Shown here piece by piece: positions 44,708-55,625 of a DNA stretch of 64,000 bases (positions are counted from its first letter, which is position 1; each line of letters opens with the position of its first letter). Both the position numbers and the translations under genes were made by a program. The notes below the pieces were generated by a model. It was given only the letters and a program-made list of their open reading frames with translations, made no database searches and was not told the DNA's origin. The stretch lies in NCBI GenBank assembly GCA_010093515.1, contig MU001688.1, positions 141,940 to 205,939 of the forward strand, written 5' to 3'. The DNA comes from Lineolata rhizophorae. Lineage: Eukaryota > Ascomycota > Dothideomycetes > Lineolatales > Lineolataceae.

Positions 44708-45984
44708 ATGACCGTCCAATCGCACCCCTCCCATCTCTATTCCCTTCCCAACGAGGTCTGCCCGCCACCTCTCTTTATTACCTTCCTGCCATGCTAACGA
44801 TACGCTCCGCGCACAGCTTCTCCTACACATCCTCTCCTACCTCACGACCCTCGAGCTCCTCTCCCTCGCCCCTGTCTCCTGCCGTGCTCATGCCCTCGTC
44901 GTGCGCCTTATCCACGCCCGTCTACGCGCCGCTGCCAACCCACCCGAGCACACCCTCCTGCTTGAGTGCTTTCCGCCGAGCGCGAAGCTCGCCGCTCCGC
45001 CTTTCTATTGCACCTACCTGAGCACCAAAGGGCTGGATGTCGGGATCGATGGACAAGACGTCAGTGGAGGAGAAACGTGTGCAGAGGGGGAAGCGGGCGC
45101 AAAAGCAGACGTGGGTCAGCTAGGCCAGCTGTACGGCCTATACTCGCGCTTTCGGCCGCTTCGGACGCTGCCGGAGCGCGTGGCGCGGAGACATCCCGCG
45201 GGTGATGTGCCCGGCTCGCGTACCTTTGAGGCAGCGGCGCAACAAGTGGCTCAGGCTTCGGGCAGCGGAAACAGCAGCAGTGACGAGGCGGGCCCTAGCG
45301 GCGGCGACAACAGCGACAGCAGCGACACTGGCGGGGGCGGTATGCCACGAAGCATTGAAGGTCGCCTCATCGATCGCGGGCCGGTGACCCAATTTCTCGC
45401 ACTTGACTCGCACGAGCTGTTCACCCAGATCTGCACAATTGCCAACTTGGTCAAGTTAGGGCCGAGAAGGGGGTTGTTTAACCAATTCGTCGAAGTGGAA
45501 GAAGGCGTGGTGAGGGTGTGGAAGGATTGGTTGAGACGGGTGGCGGATGGGACGACGAGGATGAGAGCGGCGACTGGGGGCTCTGGGCCACGGGATGAGG
45601 GAAAGGGGAAGGGGAGAGAGAGGGAGAAGGAAAATGGTGTAGATGTCGAATTTGATGAAGAGAGGACCTTGTGGGTGAGGACGAAGAAGAACGTCGGGCT
45701 GAGGTTTAATGTGCGGGAGAGGCGATACTGGCGCGAGGCGCCGCTGCTCATTCACGCGGATGAGGATATGCCCGTGAGTTATGATGTCGAGTACGAAGGT
45801 ACGTATCTATTTATGATATGTCATTAGTGGATGAATTCTAGCACTGAAGGCTGGAGCGGCACGTGTCGCATAGCTAACCTGCACAGAGCTTCTGGTGCGG
45901 ACGGCACACCTACTTCTTATGGTGGAGAGATCGTCCACCCAGCTCGACCTGTCTGGAAAGGCTGTCGTGTTCGGGTCCTTTTAA
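44708..45984 (+). CDS. F-box protein
   Basis: Three exons: 44708-44755, 44817-45798, 45887-45984; introns of 61 bases (GTCTGC donor, GCTAACG branch, CACAG) and 88 bases (GTACGT donor, GCTAACC branch, CACAG). Product 375 aa. Joining exons 1 and 2 creates a clear F-box at residues 12-55: SLPNELLLHILSYLTTLELL, then SLAPVSCRAHALVVRLI. Downstream is a Ser/Gly/Asp-rich linker (about 150-185) and a region with IEGRLIDRGPVTQF, then FNQFVEVEEGVVRVWKDWL, seen in uncharacterised fungal F-box proteins. The last exon ends in LSGKAVVFGSF. The protein should dock Skp1 in an SCF ligase; its substrate is unknown. A stretch GKGKGREREKEN looks like a charged insert. Confidence 0.85.
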
Positions 45985-46558
45985 GAAGTGACTTTGCGAT
46001 GCACAATCGACTATCTTAGACTTATTACGATTTACAGGCTCACAATTCATAGATTTTTGTGTTGAAGCCATCAGATTTTGTACCTTGTAAAGAGGTAACA
46101 GGATCGGCATTTGCAATGGCCAGCGCTATGCACTAGTGCACGGACACTTAGGCAGGAATGTTGTTGCGCATAGTGCCGTTCGCGGCTGCAGAGTACGTCG
46201 TCCCGGCGAAACAGCGCATTTGCCGGGAACAATTGGTGGTTGCATTCCTGGAAGCAACAGTCGCCTCTTTGTCACGACATGGATACGGCAGGGCCGATGA
46301 TGAGAAGTTGGAAGCAGCGAGCGCCTGTCAATCCTCTGGGCTTCGCGGAACAGGAGGGACTTCTTACTCCTTCCCGTCTAACTCAGGAGTGCAATGAATA
46401 CATCTAATCACTGAAATAATTGGTCGCTAGTCAAAAGCGATAGCATTGCTAGTCCGAGGGTTTCCCGCCGACGTTCTGGTATCACTCGTTCTGCCGCGAG
46501 CCAGCTTCACGCGCATTCCTCCCAGCCCACACGCTAGCCAACACGCCGTTTGGATACC
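45985..46558. other. Spacer between F-box and disordered membrane-tail gene
   Basis: Nothing recognised. It should include the 3' end of the F-box transcript and the promoter of the gene at 46559. Confidence 0.4.
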
Positions 46559-49500
46559 ATGACGACCGCGCCAGCACATTCCACGATGCCGCTCCAGCAG
46601 CGCCACCTTACCAATGCGTATCAACTTCATGAATTAGGCGCATCCAGTAACGGCAGCAATGTCGTGTTAAACTCCGACCCGGAGCGCTCGCTCGAGCGCC
46701 AGTTCTCTATCCGGGCATCAAGAGCGGACACGTGGCTCTGGCGAGAAAAGGAGAAGCGACAGAAACAAGAACAGCAGACCAACTCACAATACTCGACCGA
46801 TTCCAGCGACGGCGTCGGGTATCAGCCAGAGGGACCCAGGAAGTTCATTACTCAACTCTCCACCTTCGACGACGCCCTCCTCAAAAATTCCTACTCCTCA
46901 CGACGTCTCACCCGCCGCTACGCCCGCTCCCTCTCCCGGCCCCGCACTCGCGGCCGCTCCCGCTCCCGCTCTCCAGTCCAAGTCATCGTCGACCGTCCCT
47001 CGGGCTGCATGCGTGCGTCCGAGGACAAACTGACAGCAAACGCGGCGAACCCACGTACAGGACGCATCAGCCCGACCTCTCCGCGGCGAGAGAGTCCGCC
47101 CTCGACTCGGCCGGGCCGGCGGGTAGTAAGCGAGGAAGACGAGTACGGTTTGGCGCCAGGCGCGTGGCGCGCAAGTTGGGACGAAGCGAGTCAGAGAGTG
47201 GAGAGTGAAACCGCCGCAAGAAAGGGGACGAGGAGGAGGAGTTGGGGCTGTTCAAGAGAGCGAAAAGTCCTTGGAGAACCTATCCTAGATTTACCGCTGC
47301 GATCAAGCCAAGTTGGCATGGACACAAGGGACATGAATGGACGGGAACGTCACATGCAGCCCCGAGCTCAAGCCCAGAACCACATACATCCACACGTGGC
47401 AACTCTACGCAGCTATGAAGTCCCCAGGGTCGATTCGGCTGGTCCGCGAGCGCCAAGCTGTCCCGGTGAGGCTCTAGAATTGGAGCGCTGGCGGCAGGAG
47501 CGACGCTTTTTAGGCGGTGAGAGCAAGAGAGACCAACTCCAAAGAGTGAGCCTCGCGCCACCGTGGGAACAACACCCAGGGCCAAGCGACACCGGGCGGA
47601 AATGGTGGAAGTTTGGAGCGGGGGAGGATAACAGAGGAGTCGTGAAGAGAAAGATCGTTAAAGCCCCGCCGACGACGCCGTATACGAGGCAGCTGTCTGT
47701 TTCTACAACATCTGGGATGGCGCACGGGCTAGACACCACACGCACAGATGCTACCATTACCACCGCTACCCGCAAGATTCCCCGCAAACCAGTCGGGTCA
47801 CCCAGCCCGCGGTCTCCCTCGGGCGCTTTCACCGCGCAGACGCAGACCCCACGAATAGAAATCCAGCCCGATCCGGGCGCCGTGGCCGCCATCCTTGCTG
47901 CACATCCAACTGCTACGCCGCCCACCATTCCGCGCATTACGCCCACCCACCATAACCACGCACCCAACAACAGCACCAGCGCTGACACGGCTGCGGCAGT
48001 AACCTCTTCAACATCATCTCACCATCATCTGCACCGCAACAACCGCGCCCCGCACCACCCACTCAGCCCCATCGCCGGCTCCCGCCCCCTGACCCCGCAA
48101 GAGCTCCCCGCCACGTTCCCGCTCTACTCCGGCTCCTCCGCCTCGGCCTCCGGCGCCTCCCTGGCCGCCGCATCTGGCGCCGAGTCTGCCGCGCCGTCGA
48201 CCCGCTCGTGGGATAGCATCCTCAGCTACGAGGAGCCCGCCGCGTACGTCGGCAGTGGCGGCGGCTTGGCCGGGGCCGAGGCCGGAGCCGAGAACAATGG
48301 TGTCACGGGTGATCTGGGGGGGTCCGGAAGCGGGGGCTCGTGTGTGCAGGCTGGCGGGACGCCGGCGAAGGAGGAGAAGGGGAAGGGGAAGAGAGTGGTG
48401 GGTGCGGCGAATTCGGGCTCGTCTCCGACTTCGCCGTCTCGGCTAAGGGGCAGAGGCTTGCTGATGCTTGCGCGCGGCAGGGGCGAAGGCGGAGGGCGCG
48501 GACGAACAGTTGCGCTTGGGGGCGTTGGCACGACTTTGAGTGGTAGCGGAGCTGGCCGCAGTAGCGGCGAACGGGACGAGATTCCTGCTCCTGCGGTCGA
48601 AAAGACGGCAGTGAAACTCCCTGAACCACGTGATAGGAGCACGACGGATCCGTACGTGAGAGCGGTTAGAATCGGAGCTATGCCAGGCGCGTTTGAAGAG
48701 AGCGGGGCGAGAGGCGGTACCACCGGAGCTGCGGCGAGCTTAGACACGCAAAGGAAAGGAGAAAGTCACAGCGGTGATGCGAAGGTGAAGGAGATGAAGA
48801 GTGGCGGCGCCAGGGTGAACTGGGCAGACACGGCGATACAAACCGGAAGTGCATCGACGGCACCGCCAAGGACATGGCATCGAGCTGCGCAGCCTAGGCA
48901 GTCATCGCCCACGAAGGGTCCTAGCAATGGGTTTCGGAGAGGCGTCCTTGTGAAGACCCGACCAGCCGCCGCGACAACCAGCACAGGCGCTTCGACGCTG
49001 GCACGAACACTTCCTCAACGACCAGGCCCAGCAACAGCAGCGACAGCAACGCGCTCTTCGCGCACCCCTCCCTCCCCGCGCACCGCCCTCGCCAAACTCC
49101 GCATCGACACGTCCCGCGTCTGCCAAACCCTCCGCCTCACCCTGACCGACCTCATGTCGCTCGTCGCCCACCTCTACGTCTCAACCACCGGCAGACTCAC
49201 CGGCCTGGGCTCCTCCCTCGCCGCCTGCCTCGGCCCCCTCTTCAAGACCGCCTCGCTCCTGGCGCCGCTCTGCACGGCCGAGGCGCGGCACAGGGCCATC
49301 TTCTCGGTCGCCCTGGTGCTCAGGGTCGTGCTAGCCGCGTACGCGCTGGCTAGCGCGTTGTATGTGGCCGAGGCGGTGCGGGAGGCGCTGAGGGCGGTGG
49401 CGTGGCCGGTGCGGGTGGTGTGGGGGGCTGTGGGTGGGAAGGTGGGAAGTGTGGTGCTGGGGGTGGCGGGGTTGTGGTGTTGGTGGTGGGTGAGGGGGTG

Positions 49501-49561
49501 GTGGAAACGAAGTGGTGGGAAGGGGAGTGGGGTGGTGAGGAGGGGGAGGCTTGTTAAGTAG
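46559..49561 (+). CDS. Large disordered protein with C-terminal hydrophobic segments
   Basis: Single-exon frame of 1,000 aa from the first ATG (46559); the frame upstream opens only at TTG. Most of the protein is low complexity: an Arg/Ser block (SRPRTRGRSRSRSPVQV, near 130-147), Ser/Thr/Pro/Ala/Gly-rich regions, His/Asn and Lys/Gly/Ser patches. The only ordered part is the last 150 residues, starting at about LAKLRIDTSRVCQTLRLTL, with hydrophobic stretches AIFSVALVLRVVLAAYALAS, VRVVWGAVGGKVGSVVLG and the Trp-rich VAGLWCWWWVRGWW. That suggests a tail-anchored or C-terminally membrane-embedded protein with a long cytosolic scaffold. I recognise no family. Single-exon structure and sustained codon bias favour a real gene. 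Confidence 0.7.
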   Translation: MTTAPAHSTMPLQQRHLTNAYQLHELGASSNGSNVVLNSDPERSLERQFSIRASRADTWLWREKEKRQKQEQQTNSQYSTDSSDGVGYQPEGPRKFITQLSTFDDALLKNSYSSRRLTRRYARSLSRPRTRGRSRSRSPVQVIVDRPSGCMRASEDKLTANAANPRTGRISPTSPRRESPPSTRPGRRVVSEEDEYGLAPGAWRASWDEASQRVESETAARKGTRRRSWGCSRERKVLGEPILDLPLRSSQVGMDTRDMNGRERHMQPRAQAQNHIHPHVATLRSYEVPRVDSAGPRAPSCPGEALELERWRQERRFLGGESKRDQLQRVSLAPPWEQHPGPSDTGRKWWKFGAGEDNRGVVKRKIVKAPPTTPYTRQLSVSTTSGMAHGLDTTRTDATITTATRKIPRKPVGSPSPRSPSGAFTAQTQTPRIEIQPDPGAVAAILAAHPTATPPTIPRITPTHHNHAPNNSTSADTAAAVTSSTSSHHHLHRNNRAPHHPLSPIAGSRPLTPQELPATFPLYSGSSASASGASLAAASGAESAAPSTRSWDSILSYEEPAAYVGSGGGLAGAEAGAENNGVTGDLGGSGSGGSCVQAGGTPAKEEKGKGKRVVGAANSGSSPTSPSRLRGRGLLMLARGRGEGGGRGRTVALGGVGTTLSGSGAGRSSGERDEIPAPAVEKTAVKLPEPRDRSTTDPYVRAVRIGAMPGAFEESGARGGTTGAAASLDTQRKGESHSGDAKVKEMKSGGARVNWADTAIQTGSASTAPPRTWHRAAQPRQSSPTKGPSNGFRRGVLVKTRPAAATTSTGASTLARTLPQRPGPATAATATRSSRTPPSPRTALAKLRIDTSRVCQTLRLTLTDLMSLVAHLYVSTTGRLTGLGSSLAACLGPLFKTASLLAPLCTAEARHRAIFSVALVLRVVLAAYALASALYVAEAVREALRAVAWPVRVVWGAVGGKVGSVVLGVAGLWCWWWVRGWWKRSGGKGSGVVRRGRLVK

Positions 49562-49816
49562 GGTGTTTTTGGGGGATTTGTGAAGTCCGGAGCGGAATGT
49601 TAAAGGACTTTTATTTCCTTTCGCTCGGTGTCTGACAAGTATGCTGAAGATGTGGATAGTGTTCAGAAGCTCTCTCGTGATACCACTGAATGTTCATAAT
49701 TAATTCAAGGCTATTATCACATTCGCCTAGTTGTAGCGCGTCTCTGTCCTTGGAACCTGTACGTTTCCTCCATCATTCTCCTACACAATATAGCCATTGC
49801 CCGACTCTTTCTTTCT
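49562..49816. other. 3' flank of the disordered-protein gene
   Basis: Short AT-richer interval. A T-rich tract (about 49808-49850) at its right end overlaps the Lys-rich end of the weak minus-strand frame at 49817. No other feature. Confidence 0.4.
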
Positions 49817-50419
49817 TTATTTCCCTTTTTTTCCTTTTTTTTTTCTACTTTTCAACCCGGCTCTAACTCGCAGAAGAGCTTCCAGGCCAAGCCAGCCAGC
49901 GTAGCGAAGCATATACAACCAGACCACAATACACCCCCGAACGAAGTTCCACGTCTTGCTGTCGGTCTTCTGGGCCGAACACTTTGGGTTGCCCACGAAG
50001 CCGCAAGTCTGGGGCCTGGCCTTTAGACTTGCAAATAAAGCAATAGTGTGCATTTCTGGGTTAGAGTATATCAACGCTCGCTGACTTCGCAGTCCCAATA
50101 TATAAGTTCGGCTTCTAGATATAAAACTGACCGTCGTCAAGCTGCACGAGGCTAGCAGCAGGGTGCCAGACATGGAGTTGTAGCCAGTCTTGCTACATCT
50201 ACTATCACATACCTTCGACAGCTTACTACTACGTACGTACGCGGAGGTTCCAGGGATAGCGGTCCAGCGAAACTCGGTTCGGAACGACGAGACACGATGT
50301 TCCAGAATACAGGTCTTGGCGGAAAGCCACCCAGACGCAAAGCATCTCGGGGGTTTGTCGTGGTCATCAAGGCCACAGACAAGCGTCGCCGACTGAGAAG
50401 TGCTCGAGATGTCGACCAT
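49817..50419 (-). CDS. Uncertain small ORF with a hydrophobic C-terminal helix
   Basis: ATG frame of 200 codons. The translated sequence has one likely membrane segment (VRGCIVVWLYMLRYAGWLGL) close to the end, a Cys-containing CGFVGNPKC motif before it, and a Lys-rich tail (KSRKKKGKKGK) encoded by a T-rich tract. I recognise no family. The first half looks less protein-like, and internal GT...AG pairs could be introns. It may be a small tail-anchored protein, or a chance frame in the spacer. Low confidence. Confidence 0.25.
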   Translation of the reverse strand: MVDISSTSQSATLVCGLDDHDKPPRCFASGWLSAKTCILEHRVSSFRTEFRWTAIPGTSAYVRSSKLSKVCDSRCSKTGYNSMSGTLLLASCSLTTVSFISRSRTYILGLRSQRALIYSNPEMHTIALFASLKARPQTCGFVGNPKCSAQKTDSKTWNFVRGCIVVWLYMLRYAGWLGLEALLRVRAGLKSRKKKGKKGK

Positions 50420-52205
50420 TCACATTATGTTTCGTCCTAGATTAGTCGTTTGAAACTAGCACGCCGAACAAGCGTTTTATGTGAGTTTGGACACAGAACT
50501 GGCAGTAGATGGATTTGAAGTGCCATGTACGGAGTACACCTCACCTAACGAAGGAAGAAAGCAGCAATTAGCTCTGCACTAGCGCCCCAGTAGCACCACG
50601 CCTAGCGCGACAACAGCTCTACGTAGCACATACCTAGCCTGGCGCCGAAGAAGGCTGCTAAAAAGCGGGAGTGCTGTACCGGAACGACGCTGGTGCTAGA
50701 GTAAAAGCCCGCAAGCATGACACGCAGCAGCGTCACGAGGCAGAACGCATAAGCCGGCGGCCAGAGGATGATTTGGTTCAGTCCGGAGTTGTACGAGCTG
50801 TGTATCCACACACCACCGGGCCCGGTCTCGGCGAACGGAGCCGGAGGTCGCCTGCCGTTGCCCGCTGGCCGGCGACCTGGCGCAGAAGCCTGCTTGCTTA
50901 CCTTCCAGTCGGGCAGCGATGCGCCCACTGTCTTTCTTTTCCTTTGCCCTCGTCGCCGGGGACGCCACAGCAGAGTGGCCAGTTGCGGCATTTAGGAAAC
51001 GGCCCATGCCGCCGGTAAATTGTGGTCGCAGCCGGGGATCCTCATCGCGGGCGTGTAGGTACCCGGGAGCAATTCCAGCGCGGGCCGCCATCGCCGTCTC
51101 GGGGACCGGGGCCAGCGCCGCCGCCCAGGGCACATGGCACCAGTCATTGCTATGTGCTGTTGCAGGGCATCGCTGCGTGGCTGGAGCAGTGGTGGTGGAG
51201 GTGGGTGGTGGTGGTCTGGGGCCCAGGCCGGCGAAGACCCGCATGCTCTTTTCTTCTTGTCCGCACGGGGCGGCCAATCCAAGGGCGCGGCCGTGGCGGC
51301 GTGCGAGGTCGGCCTGCGACGGCGTGTGCTATGACGGTCCCCACCGCGGGTTTCACGGGCCTCATGCCAGTCGCAGAAGAGAAGAGGAAGAAGAAAAGAA
51401 GAAAATAAAATAGAGAGACTTTGGCCGAGCCATCCCGCCGGGCCATTGCCGCTCCCACTGCCACATAGATCGAAGCCTGGCCCTTCCCGTCCATCTCCCC
51501 CCTCCCCCGCGTATATGTAAGCCCTCCTCTCTCCTCAGCTCGTCCCCTCCGCTCCTCCTACCGCCCTCATCGTGACCGCCTCGGCTTTTGCGCAGACCCG
51601 AACCCCAGCACCAGCTCCGCGCCTGCGGCGACGAGCAGAAATCTGAACAGAACAAGGTACGCGGCTGCACACCGCCCCTGCCGTCCGTCTTGGCTTGCCG
51701 TCGTCTCGTCGCGCTCGGCGTCGGCCTCCCGCTCAGTGCCCCGCTTGCGCCCACGCCGGCTGCCCCTCACCACGACTGCGTCACCAGGCCGGCATCGTGC
51801 GCCACGACGCTGCTCCCGTTTCAGGCACACCGCTCAATTGGCGATTCGCCGCGCTCCCTGCCTCGCACCTGACTCTCTCATTCCCCGTCTCTCTCCCTCT
51901 GCCCTAGCTCTGCTGCTGTCGTCACAGGCCGCACTTTCTCAAAGCTCCAACACACCCCAGCGCTGTTCCACTCTCCCGCCAACTCACCCCCCGACAATTT
52001 CTTTTTCCCTCGACATCTCTCCTGCTTATCTACCTCCTCACGCCTCTGCATCCGCCTCAATCGCGCCCTCCGTCTTCACTCTCCTTCCGAGCTTTTCCAT
52101 TGCTCCATCTAACTCGTTCGAAAGCTCAGATCCATAGCTCCTTGCTCTCCGATCAACTTACCCCAAGTACCCGAACCCGAACCCTTCGAACCCGCACTTC
52201 CAACC
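50420..52205. promoter_or_regulatory. Promoter and pyrimidine-rich leader of mannitol-1-phosphate dehydrogenase
   Basis: Bases 50420-51350 are GC-rich with no supportable gene. Bases 51360-51420 are A/G-rich. A TATA-like GTATATGTAAG lies near 51512-51522, and long CT-rich tracts run from about 51525 to the start codon at 52206, as in strongly expressed fungal genes. A GTACGC following AACAAG (about 51657) could be the donor of a 5'-leader intron; this is unproven. Confidence 0.5.
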
Positions 52206-53369
52206 ATGTACGAGAAGGTCGCGGTCCACTTCGGCGGCGGCAACATCGGCCGTGGCTTCGTCGCCGAGTTCCTGCACAAGTCGGGCTATGAGGTCGTCTT
52301 CATCGATGTCATGGACAGCATCATCGAGGCGCTGCAGAACTCGAAGCACTACACCGTGACGGAGATCGGCGAGGACGGCGAGAGGACCTTCGACATCAAC
52401 CACTACCGGGCCATCAACTCGAAGTACGAGGAAGCCAAGGTGGTGGACGAGATCGCCAAGGCCGATGTGGTGACGTGCGCCGTCGGCCCCAACATCCTCA
52501 AGTTCATCGCGCCCGTCATCGCCAAGGGCATCGAGGCCCGCACCGTCGACTACCCGCTCGCCGTCATCGCCTGCGAGAACGCCATCAACGCGACGGACAC
52601 ACTCGCCAGCTTCATCAAGCAGAAGCTAGCCGAGGAGACGCTGGCGACCCTGGACACCAAGGCGCGCTTCGCCAACAGCGCCATCGACCGCATCGTGCCG
52701 CACCAGGACCCCGACGCCGGCCTCAACGTCAAGATCGAGAAGTTCTACGAGTGGTGCGTCGAGCTGCCGCCCTTCCAGGGCGCGCCGCATCCCGAGATCG
52801 ACGGCGTCCACTACGTCAACGACCTGACGCCCTACATCGAGCGCAAGCTCTTCACCGTCAACACGAGCCACGCGACGGCGGCCTACTACGGCTACAACCG
52901 CAAGAAGGCCCTCATCCACGACGCCATGGAGGACGCCGAGATCCACGACATCGTGCGCGAGTGCCTACGCGAGACAGCCTCGCTCATCGTCGCCAAGCAC
53001 GGCATCTCCGCCGCCGAGCAGAACGACTACGTCGAGCAGATCATCTCGCGCATCTCGAACCCGGCTCTCGAGGACAAGGTCGAGCGCGTGGGCCGCGCCC
53101 CCTTGCGCAAGCTGTCGCGCAAGGAGCGCTTCATCGGGCCCGCGTCGCAGCTCGCCGAGCGCGGCATGAAGCACTCATCGTTGCTGGGCGCCGTCGAGAT
53201 GGCCCTGCGGTTCCAGAACGTCGAGGGCGACGACGAGAGCGTCGAGTTGGCCAAGATTCTCAAGGAGACGGACGCCAAGGAGGCGACGACGAAGCTGACG
53301 GGGCTGGAGGAGACCCATCCGCTGTTTCCCGATGTGAAGGAACTGGTGACGAAGGTGCAGAGTGGTTGA
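52206..53369 (+). CDS. mpdA: Mannitol-1-phosphate 5-dehydrogenase
   Basis: Single-exon frame of 387 aa, matching fungal MPDH length. It interconverts fructose-6-phosphate and mannitol-1-phosphate with NAD(H) in the cytosol, the entry to mannitol synthesis. The N-terminal Rossmann motif [13 protein letters not shown] (about 7-19) binds NAD, and VIACENAIN and [12 protein letters not shown] follow as in the family. The polyol-dehydrogenase C-terminal domain begins near 195 with the catalytic Lys region [10 protein letters not shown]; later conserved blocks are [17 protein letters not shown] and [12 protein letters not shown]. Start codon context ACCATGTAC is good. The C-rich codon bias (almost all third positions G or C) and a long CT-rich leader suggest high expression. 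Neighbours are unrelated. Confidence 0.97.
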   Translation: MYEKVAVHFGGGNIGRGFVAEFLHKSGYEVVFIDVMDSIIEALQNSKHYTVTEIGEDGERTFDINHYRAINSKYEEAKVVDEIAKADVVTCAVGPNILKFIAPVIAKGIEARTVDYPLAVIACENAINATDTLASFIKQKLAEETLATLDTKARFANSAIDRIVPHQDPDAGLNVKIEKFYEWCVELPPFQGAPHPEIDGVHYVNDLTPYIERKLFTVNTSHATAAYYGYNRKKALIHDAMEDAEIHDIVRECLRETASLIVAKHGISAAEQNDYVEQIISRISNPALEDKVERVGRAPLRKLSRKERFIGPASQLAERGMKHSSLLGAVEMALRFQNVEGDDESVELAKILKETDAKEATTKLTGLEETHPLFPDVKELVTKVQSG

Positions 53370-55625
53370 GTTGTTGGGGGGAGCATGATGTGTGACGTGC
53401 GGGGATTAGGGGGATAAAAAGGAAGAGGGAGAGGGGGGGGAGGATGAATGACGCGCCATGAGCATAGACAGGTACACATCGGGAATCTCTTGCGTCCGGG
53501 TTGAGTAGGGTCGGGAAGAAGTGAGCGGTTGCTACATTTGGGGCAGATAAAAAGGGCTTCCCTCACCTTTTTCTCTCTTTTTTTTTTGGACTTGTTTCTT
53601 TTTCACCTACTTTTTACCTTCTAGTACCCGCTCCCTCCCTCCTCACCCAACTTTTTTGCCTCCCCTCCCCTCACCTCTTAATCCGACCATTCTTTTTCTT
53701 TTTTTTCCCCTCATGTAAACGGTCATAGCAGTTTCAGAGAAAGACGGCTCTTATGAACACATAGACGAGTATCCCCAGAATGAAATTCACCAACTCGGAT
53801 TGCTGGCCATGGTTGGCTTGGCCGTTTCCTGTGCCATGCGTGAATGCTTTGGGAGGTCTTTGCCTTGAATTGGGCCGGGCAAGAAGTGTGTTCACGCTCT
53901 GTGGTGATGGATCATGCATGGTCTAGTGTAGATGACACAAAAAAAAAAGGGAGGGGGGATGCTATGGATGCTCAAACTTGCGCAGTCAAGGCAGTGATGT
54001 ATTGCTCCACCAGATCCCATCTTCAAATTATATGGGCATCCGATAAAAATATCTAGGCACGTTTCTTCCCTCCCTTCGAACTTCTCCAAAGACAACCTTC
54101 AGGTAACCATGCAAGGAATCTGTGAATCACATCGAAAACTACGTCGAAAGTTTCTTGCAAGGACTGGCGTCTTTCTTTTCTTTTCGCCTAGTCCTTAATA
54201 CCTTCGTACACACGTCGTCCGACTCAGACGGACATCCTCGGGCACTAGGTAGATACGTATACTGTCAGCAGACAGTCGCGCACTTTAGTTTCTAAGCCGG
54301 GCCGCAGTTGAGCAATCACCGTCTTGATCCTACGAGATAGTATTATGGCTCCTAGTTGTCACGCTAGTTGTTGTGCCCGGAGCGGGTTGTGAACGCTATG
54401 CTTCCGCCGATGTGTAGTTAACAAAATGCCACTGTACAGAAATGACTGAATGCGCCGTTGTCAAATTGGGCCGTTCGGAAATAGGTTCCCAGCAGCTACA
54501 AATTACCAAGAGCCCTGCACCACGTAATAAGCTACCCCCATTCTTAGCATACTCCGCGGCTTTACTCCATTGAACGGCCAGACCAAATTCTCGGTTCAAA
54601 AGGCCCTCCCTACGTACCCACGCATCGGCTGTCCACATCTGCTTGACAAAAGTAACCCTCTAGTGAATTCTGTTGCTCTTTTTAGCATTTCAAACCCCAT
54701 ATATTAGAAAAGAAGATGCCTTTCCCCATACCCAGGGGCGAAGTACAGTCCCTTTCAAAGTACACGTCCCCAACCTTCTATTTCGCCCACACATTAAGTG
54801 CGCAGGCCCCATCGGTGCAGATCATCAGCTACCCCCTAGGCTAAAAGTAGCTATCCTGTGCTGCCCACTGATTCCCACCGATTGTACGCTACGCCGCGCC
54901 GCCGTAGACATGGTCAACTCGTAACAGAACCAAGTACCAAGACTGAACGAGCATGGCGACACTGAGTGGAAGTCATGATGGACATTGCACCGTAGCACCG
55001 TACACCCGAAGACATCACCGCAAGGTCACAACTAAAAGTCGGAGAGGAGAACCCATTCCCATTTATCCCCAACCTGTCCTTCTCGCAATGCCACCTACGC
55101 GCGTACATAATTACAAACAACGCTGCCCTCGGCGGGCATTTAGACAAACAGGGACAAAGCCCTCGTCCAGTGAAGCGTCCGCATACGTTCAGTCATGCGG
55201 CCGTTTCCCCAAGCTACCGCCCTTCCTCCACAGACTTCCCCTCTTCTTTCCTCTTCTCTCCACTCCTCTCCACAACGCCCCGTCGCCCGGCATGATTACG
55301 AGTAATAAGATTGAGCCTAGAAGACCCATACGGCAAAGAGAAAACAAGAAACCCGGATGAAGGAGGAAGAGAAGAGAAAGAAGGGAGAATATTCCGTTTT
55401 CAGGTCATACTAAGACAAGGAAAAATTTTGGAATACGGAAAGTTAGGGGTTAACTGATGGGAAAAGCCAACAATCGACGAGCCTGAAATGAACATGAAGT
55501 TTTGTACAAGTTTTCGAAGGGTGGGAAGAAACAGGAAACATATAGCAACGTGCTCTAAATCCCAACAGAAGACAAAATCGCTTTTTAAAAATTGATTTCT
55601 CTTCCCTTTTGAACCTTACACCACC
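53370..55625. other. 2.25-kb spacer, convergent 3' flanks of MPDH and SSC1
   Basis: The MPDH end is followed by T-rich tracts (53575-53720). Bases 53740-55400 are mixed, with no frame giving a recognisable product. CCTAGG and TACGTA-type motifs appear sparsely near 54247. The last 250 bases belong to the SSC1 3' flank. No RNA gene or repeat recognised. Confidence 0.45.

Noticed and set aside
52475-53395. A 306-codon frame overlapping mannitol-1-phosphate dehydrogenase in another phase
   Set aside because: It is a frame-shifted shadow, Arg/Asp/His-rich, of a gene whose true frame matches the family along its whole length.
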